From: Hypericum androsaemum
Taxonomy: Eukaryota > Streptophyta > Magnoliopsida > Malpighiales > Hypericaceae
Assembly (NCBI GenBank): GCA_963995505.1
Contig: OZ023192.1
Location: 13,685,001 to 13,749,000, forward strand
DNA length: 64,000 bases
Direction of reading: 5' to 3'
Shown here: one piece after another, positions 22,327-34,873 of the stretch
How positions within the stretch are numbered: the first letter of the stretch is position 1
Layout: each line of letters begins with the position of its first letter
Translations under genes and position numbers: made by a program
Notes under the pieces: model-generated
The model's database searches: none
Seen by the model: only the letters and a program-made list of their open reading frames with translations
What the model was told of the DNA's origin: nothing

Positions 22327-23968
22327 TTAGGCAGCTGGAGTTGACTTGGGTGCTGGAGCAGGCTGTTCAGGGGCAGCCGGGGCTTCCTGAGCAGGTGCGT
22401 CGGACGATCCGTTGGAAGCAGGAGGTTTGGCAGATGAAGCAGTGTCGGGCTTTGCTGCAGGTGCTTTTGATGCAGCATCTTTTCCGCTTTTGGCATCCTT
22501 TTTATCCTTGCCATCTTTAGCGTCCTTGGCAGGTGGCTGCGGCGGTGGTGGTACCATGTGCGGTGGTGGTGTGTGCTTAAGCTTCACAAGTAGATGCCTC
22601 ATCCTTGAAAGTTCTGTGGGTTTTCCCGGCTTTGGACCCTGGACGACTGTTATCCCCGGCTTCTTTTCTGGATCCTTTTTGCCTCTCTTTTTCTCGATGT
22701 TTGCAACCTCATTAGGAATGAGCTCGGCAATTGCTTTCCAGTATTGCTTGTCCGCCTCTTTGTGGAACTTCTCTTGATTAGCCGCGTATAACTGCTCCAC
22801 AGAAAAAAAAAAAATAGCACTTGCTTAACAAACGAGACACGGATGGTGGTCGAACACACAGAAGGATCAGAAGCAAAATATTACCTTCTCTTTTTCCCTG
22901 TTCTGAACTTTGTTGGTCTCAATATTGAGCTTCCTTTTCTCATAAAAAGCTTGTATGTACTCTTGGCCATCTAGAATAATCTGTATTCTCATCTCCTTCT
23001 CTTTCTTCTCCTTCTCCTCAAGATAAATAGCATTCTGGCTGCAAAATTAGAAGGAAAAAAATAAATAAATCATAAACCAATAGCATCAATGCAATGTTTC
23101 TATTTTTGGCTATATCACACAGAGCAGCAACTTGGTGTGCTAACTAAATCCCGACGCCATTCCATTCACTCATAACGCGCTAAACAGCGAAGAACTGGAG
23201 TATAAATTACACCGATTCAGATGAAATCAGCAGCTATAAGAGCTACGATCTCACAGCTACAGAATTGTAACAAGCTAGGTGTTAGATCAGAGGATCCATC
23301 CCGCGCCTAATCAAAACCTGACTTCTCCTCGACAGTCGATCAGGGCCAAGCCCCGCCGGGATCCCGAACTTCTACTTAAACTAAGAAACTAATCATAACA
23401 AGCAATGCAGAAACAGCATCCCCGGGTGGATCTAACACAAGGAAGAAGGAAAGCAAGCGAGAGATCACATGAAGCCGAGCCGATCCGCTTCGATAAGGAA
23501 GGAGAGATCAAGTAAAACCTTCACGTCACACAAAAAACGAGAAGTTGCAAGATGTCAACCAACTAAATCTAAGCTCAAACCTAGATTCCCGCGCAAACGA
23601 GATCCGGCGCCGACACAAAAAAAAACAAAGTTAAGGAAGGAGAAAAGTAAGAGAGAGAGAGAGAGAGGGAGAGTGGAGAGTGGATACCGGCGCCACTCGC
23701 GGAGGGCGAAGCCTTCGTCGCGCTCCATATCGGAAGGCGTGGGAAGGATAGGGCCGTCGTGGTAGCCGTTGCCGTTCTCGACGAACGGGCTGCTGGGATC
23801 CGCGAAGCCGAGGTGCTCCGGGGAGGAGACCGGGACGGAGAAGACGTCCCCGCCGCCGCCGGCGTTGGAGTAGGATCCGAAGTCGGAGTAGCTGACGTCA
23901 TCTTCCTCCACGAAGGACGCCTCTTGCTGGTGCCCCTGGATCTCCTCGAACGAGTCAAACGAAGCCAT
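22327..23968 (-). CDS. Clathrin light chain (three exons)
   Basis: Light chain of the clathrin coat, acting at plasma membrane and trans-Golgi vesicles by binding the heavy-chain hub. Exons on the minus strand: 23688-23968, 22885-23038, 22327-22791 (a CAG three bases upstream is an alternative exon-3 acceptor); 299 aa. The N-terminus [10 protein letters not shown] is Asp/Ser-rich and unstructured. Residues about 85-150 ([17 protein letters not shown], then a run of EKEKKEKE and [19 protein letters not shown]) form the heavy-chain-binding coiled coil. Exon 3 continues [20 protein letters not shown] and ends in a Pro/Ala/Lys tail. Length lies between Arabidopsis CLC1 and CLC2. A (GA)n tract (about 23650-23672) lies in intron 1. 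Divergent neighbours share no sequence with it. Confidence 0.95.
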
Positions 23969-25578
23969 ACTCCGCTACAGAACGAGCCGCAGCTCTCCCT
24001 CTTTCTCTCTCTAGAAAGTACGCGTTTGGTTGGTTGGTTGGTTGATTCTTCGGGAGCTGAGAGAGAGAGAGAGGTGTTGGCTTTCTCGCTCTAGAAAATT
24101 GTATGCAAAGCGCAGATGGAGGTGGAGAGAAGAAAGCGGCTTTATTTTGTGTTTTTTTTTTGGTTTTCTTATTTGACTTTGGGTTTACTTTTATGTTTTT
24201 TTCACCGCGGGTGACGGTGCGTGAAAGGAAAAAGAGAGAAAGAAACGGAGGGGAGTTTTTACCATGCGCAGAATTTGACTGTTCTTTTACCCACCACGCG
24301 GTGTTCCGGTTTTATTAATTATCTGTATTGAATCAATTAATTTATATCAAAATTTAAAGGATGACAAAATTTACTGTACTAAATTTTATATAATTTTATC
24401 ATAATTGCATTCTCAAGACTTTACCCAAATTAAATTAGAAAAATTCTTCACATGCAAACTTTAATTTATTAATTTGTTACATCTTTAAAGCTGGTGCGAC
24501 TTAACAACTCGTTAAAACGGTCGTCGAAATTTATACGTCTAACACAAATTACTGCTAAAATTTTAAAATCACTGAATAACTATTAGATAGATTAATTTAG
24601 AATTGAGTCTGATAAAAAATTTAAAATCTACCATTTCGCCAAACACCGTTTCAGCCTTTTGGGCCCAGTTCAAACCCAAAGCCCGTTACGGAAACTAGAG
24701 AATCCGGAAAATGTGGTGATTAAAATGCAATTTTCCTTTCTCGGATCTCGTTCCTGTTATGTCATAAAGCAAAATGCAAAAGTGACCACTAAACTTTTTG
24801 TACAATTCACTGAGGGACTCGGATTAAAAAGCAAATAGCATATGGTTGAACAAAATGGTTGTACATACTCCCCAATCCAAGTTTTGGGATCAAAAATGGA
24901 GAAAGCAACGATTTCCTGTTTTGGGATTTCTTGCTCTATGGAATGATGCAGATGTTAAAGAAATCAATGCACAAACATCTGTTTATCACCTTCATCTATG
25001 TACAGGCAGTAATTGAGCTCCTCCAATCCAAGTTTGATGAGCACAGGAAATGTACACGAAGGCCGATCTTCGGGAATCGGTTAGAGGGATCGGAAAACAC
25101 AGCTCCATGCGTGCCAGATGCTCTTCTCGTCGTGCTAGCACTTGTTAACGGGAGCCAGGATCCCCTCGACACGAAGCCGACAATGATTAACGATCGATTG
25201 CAGGGATTGAATACCAATTGGTATTCGAGAGCGTGCAGCCATACGTCAACCGGCTAGCTTGATTTAGGCTTGCTATCAGTATTCGGTTTTGCCTGGTCCT
25301 ATTTCCACCCAACGGCTGTCTATACAGGAGGTTTCAGGTCAACACTACTCTGCTGCAGCTCATGAGAAATCTTACGTGACACGAAGTTCAGCAATCTTCG
25401 CATAGGTAGATGTGTCGAATGCAATGGAGAATGTACAGAAGCAACTTCGAGGAGTGTGAAGCTACGTAGCAGACACCAGAACTCCAACCACACCTGTAAG
25501 AACTCTGCTTTGATAAGTATCCGATGGCTAACAGTTCAGTACCTGAACAGAAGGCAGCAAAAGGTGTTCCTGTGACTC
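23969..25578. other. Clathrin light chain 5' flank and CPL1 3' flank
   Basis: The first about 130 bp are a GA/CT-rich leader of the clathrin light chain gene (minus strand). The middle is AT-rich with nothing recognised. About 25300-25578 is probably the 3' UTR of the CPL1 gene. Short open frames here carry no domain. Confidence 0.45.
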
Positions 25579-28500
25579 TCAAGGAACTGGAGGAGCATTT
25601 TTTGCATATCTAGTGGTAGAAGGCATCCGATGGAGAACACGTTGGAACTCCGGTTTCAGGCGCTTATTATTTGGTAGCATCCCTTGCATTTGCCTTCACA
25701 CGTCATCGAGAATGCACAGTTAGAAATTAAGATATTACATATGTAAAGATGATATCATAATTGAAAAACTAATCGAATCTCAAATCCCCACCCCACCCTT
25801 TCCCACTAGTTGAAAATCCAAAATCAAACCGGCGCCTCAATAAGATGATGTGGTAACAAAACATGCCAACTGTTACAGTTTCCTTCTAAAGAGTTTGCTG
25901 TCTGAAAACTCATAAACATTCGACTAAAGTAACACATCCGACTAATGAGCAATAAATGAACATTGAACAACACACATCCAGGGAAAACACGTACGACTAT
26001 CTTTTCCCGTCAGTCTGGGGAGTATACTAAAATTCCCAGGCAGAGCTACCATTAAAACAGGATTCGAGTAAAGAGATCACAAACCTGGGGGATCCCTGCC
26101 TTTTTGGTGTAAACTTGTCAAATGTTGTTCTAAGAGTTGCCAGAGCCTTTTCAGCAGCCTAAAGCAGCATGGAATCAATCATCCGAACACTTAAAACGAA
26201 GACGAAAAAATCCCCGCAAAAGAATATTTTGGATGTGGTAAATGGCATACCTGCATCTTGGCTTCATCTCATGTTGAACCTAAACCATCTGCCACAACCT
26301 GTCCATCAACCTCTACCTATCACAAAGTACAACAGAAAGTTTTATCAAGTTGAACGATAACAAAGAACATGAAGCCGTCAGGGCAGGAAATGGTGGAATG
26401 TTACAACACAACTTAGCGAACGAGTTAATGTAACTGCTGCATCAATAAACATGGTTGAAAAAAATGATCATCTTATTTATGAACCTTTTCTTCTTATTTA
26501 CACAATCGCTCTTGCGGACCTCCTAAAGATAAAATCTACAAGGAGCATCAGTTTCATAGAGCCTGATCAACATTTCACATAGGACGAATAGTAAAATTTT
26601 GTCATCGGTTTAACTTAATCATCAAAAAAGGTATAACTAACGAGTCCACTGTGTGACCACAGTCAGAAAGTCAAGATCCTACTGCTCAAAGCAAACAATT
26701 CAAAATGCATACCTGAGCAAGTACTTCTTCTTGCTGCATTGAATTAAGTGGTGCTGGTGCCACAAAATTCACCCCTAAGCCCTCCATCATACACTGAAAC
26801 CATTCACGAGAACGTGTTACACAAAAAACCAACAAACAAGCCAACAGAGGTAAGGCAATTTAACGAGTAATACTAACAAATTCCTTTAGGGTCGTGACAG
26901 ATCCCATAGATCTCCTGGTGCCTTCCAGCCGAGGTAACTGTGGTCCTTCTGAAAATGATGCTGGTTCATCTTTTGGAGATGGGTTGTTCCCAAAGGAAAC
27001 CATGTCTCTAGGACCGCCATTTGCATTTCCGCTATAATATCTACTTGCATCCCCTTGTACTGATCCAGAATCGGGCTTAGCACATGATATGTAATTGTCT
27101 GCATCACAAGAAATCAACAGCAGTCTTAAAAGAAAAATAGCTTCAATATCAGTATTGTAACAAGAAATTTTGGTTAGTAAGTGCAACCATTTGATCCTTC
27201 ATTCTACTGGAGACAACAAAAAATATTGCACATTGCTGAAATCGAAAACAAATAGGTCAACACATAAAAACCATCCCACAAATAACGGAACGGATTTGTG
27301 ATGGGGAGGGGGAAAAATGTTAAGTTAATTTTATAGAACAGATTTGAATTTTACTGAGGCAATGGATTGAACATCTCGTCTAGCTTAAGAGAAAGCAAGG
27401 TAGATAAAGAGCCAAGAGCAAATCAATAGGACCCTTTGAACTTCTCTACTAGAACAAGATTTATAGTCAAAATATAAAAAAAAACTTCTTCTCATTATGA
27501 GCATCACACACTAACCAAGGACCGCGAAATTCCAAAAGAGCTTACCAGCCAAGTTTTTCACAGAACCCTCAGCAGCCTGACGTTGGGCTTCCCGCCTTGT
27601 TCGACCAATTCCTTCACCAACTTTCTCTCCAGCAAGCCAAGCCTGCCAAACAATCAAGTGAACAGTCATTCTCTTTCATCATTAAAACACACAGTTAGCT
27701 ATGACGATATCAAAAATTTCATGTTCTTCTATTCACCAAACCAAATCCATTTAGAACTTCCATGTAAGTGCAAAGTACTTAAAATGGAAACTTAACATGA
27801 AAACTCGACTATGTTTGCTGAAATACGCTATAATATTAGCTCTACAAATGGAAAAGACTGAAATTTCCTTCTCTATGAGAGAAATATATCCACCAAAATC
27901 TTGCCATCATGCAGCTACCTATTCTGTTGGATTAAGACCTACAATCGGAACACTGCATAATAATTGCTATTGTACAAGAAACAAAGTTCGTGAGACAGTT
28001 TACATACCTCAACCAAGAATTGCAAATCTCTGCTACCTACCAATGCGGGCCGGAATTCCAACTGCAACTCCAATAAGAAGTAGCAACGGCGATTAGCCGA
28101 TTAGATAAAAATGAAGAAAAAATTAATTCTCACATATGGTGTACTTGGTCATCCTTACCCTGGTGCGTAACTTCATTGCGATATCCTGTAGTACACCAAC
28201 GGAAGTTTCAGCAATCTGAAACGAGGAACTCTGAGCTGCCTTGTTAGGTTCAAAGTCCGGGTCCCTGTTGCTTGAAGAGGGTCGACAAGATGCTACCTCC
28301 TCCCCTTCAAAATGAAAAGATTAAGTATCTCAGCACACCGATAGTATTTCATTCGTGAAAAGTATTCATAAGCCATAAATGCCAAAAAAGGTATCCAAAG
28401 AGAAAGCAAAATAGGAAAAGGAACAGAGTGGAAAAGAGAAACAGCTGATTCACTTTGGAACATTCGGATGTTTCGAGATCAGAAGAAAATAACTTTGAAG

Positions 28501-31500
28501 GATCACAGACTTATGCCCCACTTTAATCTCACCAGACTGGTGGCATTGAGTTACAAGTTATCAAAAAGTGCAACAGCAGACATTTGTGTACCTGAGAACG
28601 GGCGATAATCTGATATTGTATGATTCAATCTCAGACGATCATCTCTAACAGAAGCCTGTATAATATCACGAAAAAGCTTGAGATTTTGGCTTCACCAGCT
28701 GTCATTGAACAGCAGCAAGGCAGAAAGACGTAAAAGAAACATTACCTCCTTTGGAAATCTTTGATTCTCATGCGGCAATCTACCAGATGGCATGGAATTG
28801 TCAATCTTAGGGTAAAATAACCGATTCTGAGGTCGGTGTTTTTCCATATGGACAGGATCAGCATCTAGAGGACGCTCTCTGGACACCGCTCGATTCAGTT
28901 GTCTAGGGCTCATTTCCTCCTCCACAGGGGCCCAGGCTCTGTGTGATTGTGCTCTAGGAGCAGACACTTGCATCGACGGTCTGACAGGAAACGGGTTTTC
29001 TATTGGCACATCTCTAAAATCTTGGCCATGTTGGAATATAAGAAGCCGCCTCCGGGTGTCAGGATCAAGTTCTGATTCTGGTACCTCCCCCTCTTCTCTA
29101 GCAGGAGAACATCGAAAGCTCCGATCTGGATGAACTACCTGATTCACTGGCTTAACTAATGAAGCGGCCGGGGCCTGGAACTGCACACCAGGATAAGGCA
29201 CTATCGATGGCTGTAAAAATTGCATCGGAATGGAGCTTGCAGAAGAAGCTATTAGTGAAGAAATAAGCCTCGGGTCTAAATTAGCCACTGTCGACTGGAT
29301 GGCCGGGGTGATTGTTGAAGGGATTGTGGAAGAAGCTGAAATTGCTTCCTGCATCAATCAGAGGAACAAAATAAAGAGAATCTACAAAATGCAAATTTAG
29401 ATGGATACATAAATAATGAGGGAACTTGAAGAATGCAGTAGTTTACAAAGCACAAGCTACAAGAGGAAGGCTGGAAATGCTCCTGTTAGGTTGGTTATTC
29501 ACCGCCTAAAAGCAATATGCTCAGTCAGAAAATTCATGTAATATGTCTACCTTCAGTCTTCTTTCAACTTCAACATCTGCCATGCCATCAAAAGAAAGCG
29601 GGTCTTTGTTACCATTTGAAGCAGAAGCATCATCCTACACTCAGCAAAAGAAAATCGCAAGAAAGCAAATGAGATCATTGATCTGCTAAAAGATAGGGAT
29701 ATCTACCATAAGCATATGCTAAACTAACCTCCGAGGCTAGATAGTTGCTCACGTCTGGAGGAGATGGAATACTGCTAGTATCATCTTCATACGAAATGTC
29801 AGGTATTTTTTGCAGAAGGCCCTCATCAAATTCTCTGTCATCATATTCTGGTGTCATTCATGCCAGAAGAGTCGTAGAAAATATATATGTGGGTTATAAA
29901 ATCTATGCTCTTAATAATCTATTTGCTTACTTGAAAAAGCCACCTCTCACGTTGCAAGCAACATTTCTTGCAACACATAAGACTGGATTAGCATTGTTCG
30001 CCTGCAGTCAAAGGAATGAAATAAGTTCGTACAGATAACACTTCTAGTGAGCAACAAGACAGATTACAAATGCATGCACGCGATGGAGATGTGAAGCACA
30101 GATAGCATCCCTTGCAACATTTCAGCTCTAACTAAAAGCAGAAGCATCCATACCTCAGCTTGAGGAGCATAGTATGGAGCAAATGCTGGGACAACATGGA
30201 CCCTCGGCTGATCTTTCTCGTCCCAAACTTTCAAGCGATCATCAATTACCAATGCCATCTTGGGATGGCATATTCCTTGTTGAAAGACATTGAACAATGA
30301 CTTTCTTAACCCTTTTGAAACATGAGCAGGCAATTGTGAGACAGTCTTAGCAAGTCAACAACTGATAGAAGTAGAAACCATTAGCAAGACCCTTTCCTAT
30401 GAAAGAAACCGTTAGCAGGACTTGATCGACTTACCAGATTTGACACAAACAATGCGGTTCAACAATTCTTTCGAGCTTATCAAATTTAATTCTGGATCAA
30501 GAAGCCTCCACATTTCCAAGGCATAATCTCTTTCAGCCATGGTGCAAACATAAACTTCAAACCGCTTGCGCCCTCTAGCCATTAAGTAGCTTCTAAGATC
30601 TTCCCATGCAGGCCTCAACCGTACAAGGACACTTGTATCACGAATCTACAAGACAGGAATTACCAGTGTGGTTAAACTTCTAAGAAGGGATATATATCAT
30701 GAAGTTTGCATCCAAGTCACTAAAAGAAAGCAAAAACCATGCAAACAGTCTTCTCGCTTCAAGAAGACAATACCTGGGGATTAATGCGAGTCAAAATAAT
30801 GTTCCTCTCAGGCAACCGAATCAAGGGGCGAACTATAGGTAGATGGTTGTCAGACAATGCTGGAACAACCTCGGAGACAGCCTTAATGATCTCCCCATTT
30901 TCCACAACCTGATCACCCTCCACATATTGCTTCAGTATCATTTTATCATCCTGATAGCGCTTTATCTCTGCCATCATACCAGCAATGCGCTGTGGGTCTG
31001 TGTCAGCACTTATTTTCCGCTGCAATGCTTCAATTCTGTCCTCAAACGAACGCATGGTGTTTGCAACTACAAGAGTCTCATCGAGATCAAAAACGATACC
31101 AAGACATCTGAGGTTCAACATAACAAGACAAGAATTATAAAGCCCAGCTGCAACAATGAAGCCCCAGAAACACGTGTACTGTTTTTCCGTATTCCTAGCA
31201 CACACAGCAACTAAATGGAGCTCTTCATCTCCCAACGGCACAACTGCAGTCTGCATAAACATTACACCAATCAACTATCAATGTCAACTTATTCCAAGTA
31301 TGACAAAAGCAAAGTATTTACACGAGATTCGCTCAATGGAAACATACACATTAAAGCCAATAACTGAGAGTAACCTCAGGTCATCCTTTTATATCCCAAC
31401 GATAATCATAAACATGCACTTTAAACCAGTTCAAACAATTTCCCGGTCCGTTAAAAGGATCACATGCCAAGCAAAATTCTATCTGGGTTCCTCCCCTTTA

Positions 31501-31896
31501 CCAAATTCCAAGCAAGTTCTATGATATCCATTATGCTTCCTACGTTTCAAACTTTTTACCAATTAGGCAATACTGTCTCTAACCAACTTATTACAGTGTC
31601 TGTACCTTGCTGTCCTGGAGACAACAGTTGTGCAATAGAGGGAGAGGCGACTCCTCGGCGCGGTCGGGCAGCGAGTTCATCTTGAAGCAAATCCCAGAAG
31701 CTGTAATTGTATGCAGTACAGCCAGTGGAGGGCATCTCTCACTTGCTGCAGAGAAATGGCTGATCCTCATGGCCCCTTTCAATACCACCTCCTCCACCCA
31801 CCTCGTCGTCTTCCCCACGTCCTCCCCGACCTTTTTCGGGTATAATTCCACTTCCCCTAGTAACTCCGCCCCCTTGTACACCACAGATTTGTACAT
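25579..31896 (-). CDS. CPL1: RNA Pol II CTD phosphatase-like 1 (CPL1/FIERY2), 17 exons, with one in-frame TGA
   Basis: Nuclear Ser5-specific CTD phosphatase that represses stress genes and aids miRNA processing in Arabidopsis. Minus-strand exons: 31606-31896, 30774-31250, 30435-30645, 30154-30311, 29931-30001, 29729-29834, 29634-29551, 28746-29348, 28592-28655, 28159-28304, 28008-28061, 27546-27642, 26878-27098, 26713-26793, 26251-26316, 26085-26158, 25579-25693. They join in frame to 973 codons, as in Arabidopsis (967 aa). Domains: FCP1-like phosphatase with DLDET (152-156), [18 protein letters not shown] and [10 protein letters not shown]; first dsRNA-binding domain about 715-790; second about 850-930; basic C-terminus with NNKRLKPEF. 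Codon 904 (26269-26271) is TGA where the family has Trp (GST-W-DEA), truncating domain two and the C-terminus. Everything else is intact. Confidence 0.92.
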
Positions 31897-32404
31897 TCTC
31901 GAAGTTGGAATTTTATGTAATAAAGTGGATAAACAAATATAAAGATCCAAACTTTATCCGAATTCAACCTCCCCCACCTCTTCAAAATCGGTTCTTTCGC
32001 TTCGAATCGGTTCGAAGTCTCATCGTCCTCGTCAAGAGTCCATCTTTGAAGGAGGTTCCAATAAAATCCGAAGTCCTTTTGTTTAATGATAGATAGATCC
32101 GTTAACGAGTAAGTGCAAAAAAGGCAACTTTTTTTCTGGATCTGCTTCTTCTTCTTCGTGGTTAATTCTCGAAACCCTAGTTCCGCGAAGATTATGACAA
32201 AGAAGAGGTAGAGATGTGATCGAATTTTTTTGATGATTCTTCAAATTGGTCAAAAAGGGAGGCCGAGAAGCAATTAGAGCTACGGGTAGGGGATGTTTTC
32301 GAGCTAGGGTTTTTGTTCTTCGTCTTCCCCTTTTTTCCCAAAATCCTAATTTTGCTCATCTCCTAGATGGCTAGATCAAGATTTTTTTTAATTAAACGTC
32401 AAAT
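31897..32404. other. CPL1 leader and promoter region
   Basis: On the minus strand the 150 bp before the CPL1 ATG resemble 47270-47385, upstream of the CPL1 pseudogene (shared AAACCGATTTTGAAGAGGTG-like and TTTGGATCTTTA blocks). The two loci therefore share 5' UTR/promoter as well as coding sequence. No TATA box was identified with confidence. Confidence 0.55.
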
Positions 32405-33865
32405 AATGGGATTTGTGACGCCCCCTTCTATAAAGTTCTGTGCATTATATAATACAAATGGGCAAATACCACGTCCTACAATTTTTTGTTTTGTTGATTT
32501 GTTATATCAAAATCTAAAAAGTCGTGAAAAGCCTCATTGGAAGGAGCTTTTATCTTTCCTCTCAATAGGAGCTTTTTCCTCTCCTCTCAGTAGGAGGTTT
32601 TCTCTCTCTAGATTTAATATCTACATATTTTTTTGAAGCCTTTCTCTTCTCTGTGAAGCCTTGTCTTCCTTCTTCCTCTAATCTCCCTCTCGTCAGTGAC
32701 ATAGCTTGGTGACACGGCTTGTCTTGAGCAGCTTCCATTCTTGTCGGTCAGCCGTCGTCGAACAGCTTGGAAGGAGCTTGTAAGGACCTCCACCGTTGTC
32801 GCCTTGCTCACCGTCGCTCTCCTAGTGCTTGTGAGGGTCGCTGGCAATTCCCGGGGGATGGGTTTCTGCCTACCTCCCCCTGATGGTCTATATTTATTTG
32901 CTGCTTTTTAGTTTTTGTCTGTTATGTTCTCGTTCTTGTAGGTTCTTGTTTCGAGTCCTGTGATATTTTCTATTGTTTGTTGCTTTGCCCTGATCCGCTC
33001 TTGTTTCGTGGTTCTTTGGCTCGGTGTTTTACTTGTCTGTATTTTTGTGATGTTCTTGTTACGTCTTGGTTTCATGCTGTTAGCTTTGCATGGGTTAGAT
33101 TCGTCCGATCACGGTTGACTCCGTTATGGAGGCCTGTGTTGAGCCGCACCTTGTGTGTGGTTCAACATATCTCAGCTGACTTTTTAGTTAGCAGTTTGAA
33201 GGTCCGATCGTTCGCAACTCTTGTAGTTGTTTGCTCGACCAATGTGACCACTGTTACTATTGCCGTTACTGTTACCTTTCAACAGTATGATACTTTCGTT
33301 GGAGCTTACATCTTTTGTATTATCTTTGTATTTGCTTCAATACTTATGTCTTATAATCGTTATTTTAATATATGACCTTCGGCTCAGGAACAATCTAACA
33401 AGTTTCGTATCTTACAAATTAGAAAATGGATTTTCTTGGGTCGTACAATCGTCCTCTTTCGGGAAAAAAAACTTTTGTTTCGGAAAAGAATCCAATGCCA
33501 CTTTTTTCATAAACTTTTTGACATTAGATATTTTGGAGTATTTTTTACGAGAGATTTATTTAAAATACTATTTATGTAATGTTTATTTGATTATTTGTGT
33601 AACGTTCAACAATCCTTGATTTTAATAACTCAAATGTCTTCAATTGTGTATTACCTAGTATTTGTGCCATATTACGTATGGACATCCAAATTAATAGTGA
33701 AATTTTATGTAAGTACAAATACTTGTGTTCCATATCATTCGTGATACATATACTATCTACGTGACATAAAAAATTACGTGATAAAATTAACAGACTCAGA
33801 ATTTAATTTTTTCCTTCCATTCAAGAAAAATATTTATAGTCAAGTACTTTAAGAAAATTAGATTA
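32405..33865 (+). repeat. J-gene unit, copy 0 (5' part only, interrupted)
   Basis: Begins GGGATTTGTGACGCCCC like 34874, runs to AAATCTAAAAAGTCGTG (about 32523), then resumes at TTTCGTATCTTACAAATTAG (about 33395) and continues as in the other units to about 33865 (TCAAGTACTTTAAG). The 870 bp in between are absent from the sister units and look like an insertion: CT-rich, no domain. No J-domain coding part follows this copy. Confidence 0.65.
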
Positions 33866-33879
33866 TTCATGTGGAGTTG

Positions 33880-34873
33880 TCTGATGGGGCGCATTATGAT
33901 CAACAAGGAAAGGTTCGGAAAAAATTTGCCCCCAACCTATACTGTCCATTGTGCTGTGAGCGACCTGAAGCCATACTACACCTCCTGCGTGACTGTCCCC
34001 ACTCCAGGAGAATATAGGGGAGGCTAGTTCCATCGGAAGGACGAAGACTATTCTTTACCGCTGACCTCTAATGTTGGCTACAAGGGAACTTGAAAACCAC
34101 AGCCACCTTCAACACTGAGCAATGCTGGAATGTAATGTTCATCACCACTTGTTGGTGGCTATGAAAATGGAGGAACAACACAATCTTTGACCGGGATCAA
34201 GAGCTAACAGAACCGATAGCCTTCCTTTGCAAGCAGGCAAAGGAGTTCGCTGAAGCGTGGGGAGGTATATTGACAAACCATCCAGCAGTTAGTCAAACTC
34301 AACCAAGGGACTCGAGGTGGACAGCCCCGAAAGAGGGATGGATGAAGCTCAACACTGACGGGTGTTCAAAAGGCAACCTTGGTTATGCTGGTTGCAGTGG
34401 TGTGATACGGGACACCCATGGTAACTGCATTGTCAGTTTTACTCAGCCCATTGGAAGCTGCTCGGCGTCAGTCGCCGAACTATGGGCCATACGGTGTGGC
34501 CTCTGTATTGCGAAGGAACAGAGACTATCCCAATTGCTAGTGGAATCTCATTCTCAGCTGGCGGTGAAGTACCTTACCGAGGGTATAGCCTGGAGCAACA
34601 TACACTATGTCCTCGTGAATAACTATCATCACATGATCCGGTTGTTAGGCCAGGTCGAGATGACCCATTGTCATAGGGAGTGCAACAAGTTAACAGATTG
34701 GTTGGCTAACTTCGCCCTCACTACCTCAGACGGATTTCATGTCTTAGACAGTCCTCCGGACTTTTGTATCCCCTTCTTGCAGGAAGACTCGGCTTTGTAG
34801 ACCCGTGTAATTTGGCTTTAATTAATGCAAGAGTGTAAACAACACACCATATTCACCAAATAATAATAATAAT
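33880..34873 (+). pseudogene. LINE 3' end: zf-RVT and RNase H with lost catalytic Asp
   Basis: A frame-shifted zf-RVT stretch (about 33890-34260; MGRIMINKERFGKNLPP, CCERPEAILHLLRDCP in shifting frames) leads into an open RNase H region, 34270-34800. There WTAPKEGWMKLNTDGCSKGN carries the first Asp and VAELWAIRCGL the Glu, but the third site reads VESHSQ where VESDSQ is expected (Asp to His). The sequence ends in a (TAA)n tail at 34857-34873, as in L1-type LINEs. The 5' part is missing. A dead copy, lying between J-gene units 0 and 1. Confidence 0.8.

Noticed and set aside
22412..22777. 121-codon plus-strand frame
   Set aside because: Antisense of clathrin light chain exon 3.
30843..31524. 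Two plus-strand frames of about 122 codons
   Set aside because: Antisense of CPL1 exon 2 and intron 1.
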